64,000 bases of DNA from Pseudevernia furfuracea (taxonomy: Eukaryota; Ascomycota; Lecanoromycetes; Lecanorales; Parmeliaceae). Location: the NCBI GenBank assembly GCA_022315425.1, contig JAIUPT010000020.1, forward strand, positions 496,001 to 560,000, read 5' to 3'. The notes under the pieces were generated by a model. That model saw nothing but the letters and a program-made list of their open reading frames with translations, searched no databases and was not told the origin of the DNA. The position numbers were made by a program, and so were the translations under genes. Shown piece by piece: positions 57,843 through 64,000 of the stretch. How positions within the stretch are numbered: the stretch's first letter is position 1; every line of letters starts with the position of its first letter.

Positions 57843-59301
57843 ATGGCTTCGCGCAGCTTCAGTCGTGCTTTGCAATCTCCCCTCTCTCGTCAATTAATCT
57901 CGCCAGCCGTCCAACGCAGAACCCTCATCTCAGCTTCACAGTACACTCGAACGAGTCTTGCTGCACATGTGAAACCTACTATCGGCAGGGCCGTACAGCA
58001 ATCGAGAGGGGTGAAAACCATTGACTTTGCTGGGACCAAAGAAACTGTCTATGGTAAATACACTCTAGGAACACCGTACAGCGGCACAAAGCTCACAGCC
58101 CTCCAGAGCGTGAAGACTGGCCGAGGGAAAAACTTTTGGTAGGTCAAACTCGAAAAGATGCCCGAAGCCGCCGCTTGAGGGAAATTGGTTCAGTGTAGGT
58201 CATCTAACAGCGATGACAGGAATACTTCAAGAACGACACCCTAGCGCTCATCGGCTACGGATCACAAGGACACGGACAAGGGCTCAATCTACGTGACAAC
58301 GGTTTAGGTGTTATCATTGGTGTCCGGAAAAACGGTGCATCCTGGAAGGAAGCTGAGCAGGATGGCTGGGTCCCGGGGACAAACTTGTTCGACGTGGACG
58401 AAGCCATATCAAAAGGAACGATTGTCATGAATCTTTTGAGCGATGCTGCTCAGAGTGAGACATGGCCTGCAATCAAGCCCCAGTTGACAAAGGGCAAGGT
58501 ATGTCAAACAGCTGTCAGGCAAACGCTCGACCTATGCTAAATGCGCCTCAGACGCTATATTTCTCTCACGGTTTCTCCCCAGTCTTCAAAGACCTAACCA
58601 AAGTCGATGTACCTACCGACATCGACGTGATATTAGTTGCGCCCAAGGGAAGCGGTCGAACTGTTCGCACACTTTTCCGCGAAGGTCGTGGCATCAATTC
58701 CTCAATTGCTGTTTACCAGGACGTCACTGGCAAGGCTGAAGAGAAAGCCATTGCTCTGGGCGTTGCTGTTGGCAGTGGATACCTCTACAAGACGACATTC
58801 GAGAAGGAGGTCTACTCGGATCTCTACGGTGAGCGAGGATGTCTGATGGGTGGTATCCACGGCATGTTCCTCGCACAATACGAGGTTCTGCGCGAGCGCG
58901 GTCACAGCCCCAGTGAGGCTTTCAACGAAACTGTTGAAGAGGCCACACAGAGTCTCTATCCGCTGATCGGAGCCAATGGAATGGACTGGATGTACGCAGC
59001 TTGCTCGACCACGGCAAGGCGAGGCGCAATCGATTGGAGTGGGAGATTCAAGGATACTCTGAAGCCCGTCTTCAATGACCTTTATGACAGCGTCAAGAAT
59101 GGCACCGAGACTCAGAGGTCGCTAGACTTCAACTCGCAGCCCGACTACCGCAAGAGATACGAGAAGGAAATGCAAGAGATCAGGGACTTGGAGATATGGC
59201 GTGCAGGGAAGGCCGTCAGGTAAGCTTGCAGACTGCTGTGTTTTCGTTCGGGATTCACTGACTTGTGATGCAGGACTCTTCGTCCGGAAAATCAAAAATA
59301 G
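57843..59301 (+). CDS. ILV5: Ketol-acid reductoisomerase, mitochondrial
   Basis: Five exons, 57843-58053, 58107-58138, 58220-58498, 58552-59219 and 59274-59301, give 405 aa. The second exon is only 32 nt and encodes part of VYEREDWPREKLLEYF; it was placed by homology and frame. The Rossmann NADPH site is LIGYGSQGHGQGLNLRDNG. VGSGYLYKTTFEKEVYSDL and MGGIHGMF-QYEVLRERGHSPSEAFNE carry the metal-binding acids. The basic, Ser-rich first 60 residues look like a mitochondrial presequence. The enzyme does the second common step of isoleucine and valine synthesis. The end is RTLRPENQK. Confidence 0.95.
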
Positions 59302-59662
59302 ATTCTAATGGTCTATCAAGCATCAAGCGTTTGCTTTCTATGTATGATAGCAAGCACACGTTCACAACGGCTGGGAAAAGTTGCCTCTAGCGGGACCGCC
59401 GAAGATCGGCGCGGACATTCACAAAGGTCCCCGACTCCCCTTAATAATCGGGTGCCGCATTTCACTCTCAATGGGTCCCGCGGAGCTACAGTATCTAACC
59501 AGCAACAGTAATGTACTTTATACTCGTAGACAGCTACGTTATCTAATCGAGGAGCTTAGCATTATCCTACTTGATGCACAATGCATGCTATTAAGTAATA
59601 CGCTCCGTAGAGCTCAAAAAAGAACCCTCACGAACCAACCAAACCTCTACACAATATGGGCT
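59302..59662. other. Short intergenic gap upstream of the dehydratase
   Basis: Likely promoter of the next gene. The dehydratase frame stays open upstream to 59381, but the coding character begins at the ATG at 59663. Confidence 0.55.
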
Positions 59663-60992
59663 ATGGCCGACCTCTCCAGGACCCTACCATTGGAGCGCTC
59701 TTCCGTCCAGTCCGCCCATAAACGCATAAAGGAGCATATCCATCTCACGCCTGTCCTAACGTCAACGACCCTCTCGATCCTTGCGTCTACCCCGCAGATA
59801 CCAGAAACCCTTATCGGTACTCCCTTCGAGGGGCAAAGACCGGCGCACCCCAGGATAAACTTCTTCTTCAAATGCGAAAATTATCAGCGTACTGGCGCAT
59901 TCAAGGTCCGCGGTGCTTTCCATGCATTGTCTCGATTGAGCAACGCGGAATTGGCGAAGGGGGTGGTGACACATAGCTCTGGTAAGGCATTTACCTACGG
60001 AATAAGCTGGCTGATCTGAGTGCGACATTCCAGGTAACCATGCACAAGCGTTGGCACTCGCGGCGCGGACATATGGCGTATCTGCCCACATAGTCATGCC
60101 GACGATATCTACACCTTCGAAGATTGCAGCAACACAAGAGTATGGGGCGAAAGTCTACTTCAGCGGCAGTACATCTGACGAGCGGGAAGCTGTCGTGAAA
60201 GATGTTATCAGAGATACTGGTGCAATTCTCGTGCCGCCGTACGACCATCCAGACATCATACTTGGGCAAGGCACAATGGCATTGGAGCTTGAGCACCAAG
60301 TCAAAGAATTGATAGGGAAGGATTCAGCATTGAGTGTGCACAGTCAGGGAAAGCAAGATGTTACAAATGGGCACCAAAATGGCACCAACCACACCAACGG
60401 TACCCATACATCTTCGCTGTCGTCAGAACCTGGGCACCTCGACGCAGTAATCGCCCCAATCGGTGGCGGTGGTATGCTTTCAGGAATCGCCACAGCTCTT
60501 CACGGCACAGGGACTTTTGTTTTCGGCGCCGAACCCTCATTCGAAGGCGCCGATGACGCCCGCCGCGGCCTGGCAGCCAACAAACGCATCCCCACCGTCA
60601 AAACACTTACTATAGCCGATGGACTGCGAACTCCTGTTGGCGAAATCCCCTGGGCCATCATCTCCAATAAAACAAAACTTCGCGGTATGTATGCAGCCAC
60701 AGAAGAGCAGATCCTACAAGCGATGAGATTGGTGTTGGAGAGGATGAAGGTGTTTGTGGAGCCGAGTGCTGTTGTGGGGTTGGCGGTTGCTTTGTATGAT
60801 GAAGAGTTCAGAAGCTTAGTGGAGAGGGAGGGTGGCGAGGAGGGGTGGGATGTTGGTGTTGTGTTGAGCGGCGGCAATACGACTGTGGAAGCTATTTCGA
60901 AGATGTTTCCAGTGTCTGAAGAGAAAGGCGAGAGGATGGAGGGGAAATTGGGAGGGCAAGGCGAGAGGATTGCGGAGAATGTTGCTGGATAG
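59663..60992 (+). CDS. PLP-dependent threonine/serine dehydratase-like enzyme
   Basis: Two exons, 59663-59981 and 60034-60992, give 425 aa. The PLP lysine is Lys81 in RTGAFKVRGA. HSSGNHAQALALAA binds substrate, GGGGMLSGIATAL holds the PLP phosphate and LSGGN is near the end. Type II-fold enzymes of this shape include threonine dehydratase, serine dehydratase and serine racemase. There is no C-terminal ACT domain, so it is not the feedback-regulated biosynthetic Ilv1. An Asn/Gly/His-rich insertion of about 30 residues (NGHQNGTNHTNG and neighbours) lies in the middle. It sits 361 bp downstream of ILV5 on the same strand, which may be chance. Confidence 0.87.
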
Positions 60993-61701
60993 TAAGTTCG
61001 GCAAAGACTCCCGAAAAAAAGAACATGGCTGAACCCTACACTCAGGTATCGTAACCACTACTTCTGTCTCCACATGCAGTCTGGGAATCCTCTGCCATCC
61101 AAATATCTCTATTAAAGCCTACATCTCAAACATAGTCCCACCAAGGACTCATTGAACTCCAAGCTCTTTCAACAATCGCTTCTTCCTCAAGACCCGGCAC
61201 CAGGCCGCAGTCCCAATGAAAAAGTGATCGTCATCAGCATCAACCGGCGGCAGTGATCGGCCAGCGACACAACGCAATGCGCTCCCTCCAAGCAAGCCTG
61301 AAAGGAACCATCGCGAGTATTGAAAAAATTGTATGATTTGTATGATTGGTGAACGCGTGGAACACCTTTCAGCGATCAAACTGAAAAGAACAGATACTAC
61401 ACTTGATCTAAGCCTGAGTGGCAAAGGAAGCTGGAGAGAAAAGAAGAAAGATTTCTTGGGGGGGGGGTTTATATAGGCTTTGGGGGGAATGGTGAGTGTA
61501 GGGTAGGTGGTGTGAAGATGGAGAGGGTGTGAGTCATGCAGGATTCTATGGGTCAGGTGCTGTGCCATGGCTACCTGACTGAGTAGCTTGAGACCTGAGG
61601 AGGAAGGCAGCTGCAACATCGAAAGCGAGTCACTGGAAACAGATACCAACACATGTTGTCCACGCCTCATCCGAGCTTTTTGCAGACGATGTTCCGCAAA
61701 T
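60993..61701. other. Convergent intergenic gap
   Basis: A G-rich run lies near 61460. No gene is supported; an open frame on minus from 61712 lacks any conserved block. Confidence 0.55.
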
Positions 61702-63219
61702 TTAAATGTCAACGTCGTTCATACAGTGTCCACACCACCCGCAGTCTTTATCGCAGAGTCCGTAATTCACATCCTCCAGAGAGAACGCTGTCTCGTACCG
61801 GAAGTTCCCGGGGACTACACTTCCTCCAAATCCAGAGAAAAGATGATCGGGTGGATATGGTAATCCTCTTTGTTGAGACACAGGCACTGCTGCTTGTTTC
61901 TTTCGTCTATTTGTGCCCGTGTCTTTCGCTTTCCCAGCATTTATAGGACGAGGTTTGGGTTCCATTACAACCTCTTCCGTCTGAGGGCTCCTGATGGTGA
62001 CAGCTCTCGCTCGGAGGGTCTTCTCTTTGGCCGTACCGCTTTGACGAGCAGCTTCAGAAGCTGTTCGCTTCACGCGTGCGATGTGCTGTTTGCCTGTCAA
62101 ATGATCTTCCTTCTGGAATTCTTGCATGTCCCGGCCACACGTAATGCATGTCCACTTCGGGTGGACAGTGGCAGGATACAGGGTAGTGTTTGTTCTCATC
62201 TGTGATCCTCCCTCTAGCTCGTTCTTGCTTCTGCTAGGGAGATCAAGCTTGGGTAGTGGACGTTCGAGCTCTGCAGTAGTTTCCGGAGTCTTTCGAGCAG
62301 CTTTGAAAGCTGCTAATCTCGCTGACCGCTGTAGATCTGCCTCTCCAATTGACGGCTGAGTTTGTGGTTTTGTGTCAGGCTGCGTTGCTGCTGTTTTCTT
62401 TGGTGCTTCTGTCGCAGCTTTTTGTGCAACAGTAGTCATTGTCATGGTCCCCGATCCTCTCGCCCCAATTTTGTTGGGGCGATTACCTTTCCTCCATGGG
62501 CTCAAGATCTTGTCTTCGCCACGAGGTACATACGATGCGGTCTGTGAGACACGGACCCTTTCGAGTGTTTCGTCTTGTACTTTTCTCATCCACGGTGTGG
62601 AGATTTTTCGATTGTACATTTTCCACAAAACAGGGAGATGCACCACATCTTGCGTACAGTAATCGATGACATCTTGCAGCATCGGTCGAGCATTGAACAC
62701 TTCATAAGAACCCCCATGTTCTGGCGCGAAAAGTGACACGCCTTTTTGCTTGGTAGCTTTCCACACCGCGATAGCTTCGACGGTGAGCAGCGCATCCTTT
62801 TCAATACACTTGGCGAGTCCGGCCACCCATTCCTTCGAAGAAGAGCGGGTTGCAACCTCCAAGAGCTGGACGTCATGGATACCTTGCAATGAGATTTGAA
62901 AATGTGCAAACAGGGCATCAGAGTCATTACGGACGTCGAAGAAGACTTTCGGCACGAGAGCAGATTCGAGGATCGATCGCAGGTCTGCCCCGGAACGATT
63001 GGAAGTGCAGAACGCCTTTTCCTGGAGAACAAAAATGTCGATCAGAAAGACGTGGTTCTTGGGTAAGACAAAAAGCTGGACGATAGAAATCGAGCCATGC
63101 CGGCAGAGCTGGACGCCCTCGATATCCACGTATATGGATGGTGGCTGGGTTGGAAGACGGTCGAGACAATCAATCAGAGCTACTACCGAGGGTTCGGAAT
63201 CAACAATGGTCAGCTTCAT
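61702..63219 (-). CDS. DEDDy 3'-5' exonuclease with C-terminal zinc motifs
   Basis: A single exon of 505 aa. The exonuclease fold fills the first 210 residues: Exo I is YVDIEG (Asp32, Glu34), Exo II is FFDVRNDSDALF (Asp101), and Exo III is YCTQDVVHLPVLW (Tyr187, Asp191). These acidic residues bind two metals in the DnaQ/Rrp6/EXD-type family. A C2H2-like finger follows near residue 360 (WTCITCGRDM...HLTGKQHIARV), and the end has CDKDCGWCGHC. The middle is disordered and Lys/Thr/Pro-rich. Substrate, DNA or RNA, is unknown. Confidence 0.88.
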   Translation of the reverse strand: MKLTIVDSEPSVVALIDCLDRLPTQPPSIYVDIEGVQLCRHGSISIVQLFVLPKNHVFLIDIFVLQEKAFCTSNRSGADLRSILESALVPKVFFDVRNDSDALFAHFQISLQGIHDVQLLEVATRSSSKEWVAGLAKCIEKDALLTVEAIAVWKATKQKGVSLFAPEHGGSYEVFNARPMLQDVIDYCTQDVVHLPVLWKMYNRKISTPWMRKVQDETLERVRVSQTASYVPRGEDKILSPWRKGNRPNKIGARGSGTMTMTTVAQKAATEAPKKTAATQPDTKPQTQPSIGEADLQRSARLAAFKAARKTPETTAELERPLPKLDLPSRSKNELEGGSQMRTNTTLYPATVHPKWTCITCGRDMQEFQKEDHLTGKQHIARVKRTASEAARQSGTAKEKTLRARAVTIRSPQTEEVVMEPKPRPINAGKAKDTGTNRRKKQAAVPVSQQRGLPYPPDHLFSGFGGSVVPGNFRYETAFSLEDVNYGLCDKDCGWCGHCMNDVDI

Positions 63220-63548
63220 GTTGACAGCCTTGGCTTTTGGACTCTAGCCGTTCTTTGTTGATACTTTTGCGAGGAATCTAATACAGAAGATGAACTTTAT
63301 CATCTGTTTCAGTCGAGAGCGGGGTAAATGCTGTCTCATGCAAGTGAGCAGAATATCAGATCTCTATTGGCCTTCTCAAAGCCGCTGATTGCATGCAAGG
63401 CTACCATTGCAGCCTCTGAAAGCCCACGCTTTTCCCGAAACCCGGCAGGGCAGCGATGAGCAACATCGTAACAGAACAATCTGTCCGATATTGCTGTAGT
63501 AGCGGACGCCATTTTACCCAGTATTATTCATCGAAAAAGTGACTGGAA
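63220..63548. other. Divergent intergenic region, nothing recognised
   Basis: Lies between the exonuclease start and the LIM-domain gene start and should hold both promoters. No exon supported. Confidence 0.55.
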
Positions 63549-64000
63549 ATGGAAGGAACAGTTGCGGCCGATGGAGAGCCGTTTTCGGTAATTTCCAATT
63601 ATAGAACTCTGCAACTTGATGTACTAAAAGTTCTTCCAGGTCGATCCTGGCTTTCGAGACCATTATAGTATCTGCTGTGATGCAGTGTCTCTCAGTACTG
63701 GTTCTAGTATAAGTAGTGTGGGTGCAACATGTCTGGAGTTTTGGGGAAGCCCTATGGACATGAACTCTTATTGTGCACGACATCATTCTGAGCTCAATGC
63801 ATTGATCTGTCACGAATGCAACACACTTATTGGAGGGTCGTACCTAGAGACAGAGTTGAAGCAGAAGTTCCATCCTCACTGCTTTAGCTGCCAAGCAGTA
63901 CCCGCGAAGTATGACTCCGCCGAAGACTGGGCAGTGATGTTCAAGTTCTGCCTGCGAACAAGCACATACGCTGGGGCAGGTATCCACCCTCATCAGGTTG
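63549..64000 (+). CDS. LIM-domain protein, N-terminal part (runs off right edge)
   Basis: A first exon from the ATG at 63549 (MEGTVAADGEPFS) ends at 63587. A 52-nt intron has a good tactaa branch site, and the second exon starts at 63640 in phase and stays open to the window edge. It contains YCARHHSELNALICHECN, where CARH can close one LIM zinc finger and CHEC open the next, then KFHPHCFSC. This gives C-x2-C-x17-H-x2-C-x2-C, as in a LIM domain. The last Cys pair may be outside, or beyond a donor at 63914 or 63930. LIM proteins in fungi act in cell polarity and actin. Which member this is cannot be said from the fragment. Confidence 0.55.

Noticed and set aside
61149..61712. 187-codon minus-strand open frame beyond the exonuclease
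   Set aside because: It barely overlaps the exonuclease 3' end, has low-complexity content and no conserved motif.

Overview
This window is nuclear DNA of a filamentous ascomycete (Pezizomycotina). The protein genes are split by short GT–AG introns of mostly 47–90 nt. Several proteins are typical of that group: a fungal rhodopsin-like (PTH11-class) membrane protein, a Mit1-type CHD remodeller, the Ino80 subunit Iec3, a LaeA-like methyltransferase and an NBR1 autophagy receptor. I cannot fix the class; Leotiomycetes or a related class is a guess. No ribosomal RNA, intact tRNA, CRISPR array or virus was seen.

Layout. 1–10 kb: the edge of a Par32/DUF3602 gene, the dynactin actin-like protein Arp1, a seven-helix fungal rhodopsin-like protein, a gamma-glutamyltranspeptidase and the mitochondrial release factor Mrf1, with a small MITE-like element between the last two. 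10–21 kb: an accessory, gene-poor stretch. It holds a tandem pair of unknown paralogues (the second broken by two TAG codons), a degenerate direct repeat, a His/Arg-rich hypothetical gene and one of two SINE-like copies carrying a tRNA-type B box. 21–28 kb: a secreted serine carboxypeptidase, a SAM methyltransferase with a GC–AG intron, and a small hydrophilic protein.

28–54 kb is a dense housekeeping block: Mit1-like remodeller, alpha/beta hydrolase, aspartic protease without signal peptide, NBR1, Barentsz/CASC3 (exon junction complex), Tom70, aminodeoxychorismate lyase, Nop13, Iec3 and cytosolic tryptophanyl-tRNA synthetase. 54–64 kb: a PRELI/Ups lipid-transfer protein, a secreted DUF3455 protein, Ilv5, a PLP-dependent threonine/serine dehydratase-like enzyme, a DEDDy 3'-5' exonuclease, and the start of a LIM-domain gene at the right edge.

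How the genes relate. Most neighbours are unrelated housekeeping genes. Loose themes are mitochondrial function (Mrf1, Tom70, the PRELI protein, Ilv5), chromatin (Mit1-like, Iec3), RNA and translation (Barentsz, Nop13, Trp-tRNA synthetase) and proteolysis (S10 carboxypeptidase, A1 protease). Ilv5 and the dehydratase-like gene lie in tandem, and both chemistries occur in branched-chain amino acid metabolism. I did not see a secondary-metabolite cluster or an obvious new multi-gene system. The most unusual items are the possibly RIP-damaged tandem paralogue, the GC–AG intron, the B-box repeat pair and the small transposon-like hairpin. All splice junctions were inferred by eye from reading frame, GT/AG signals and family homology.
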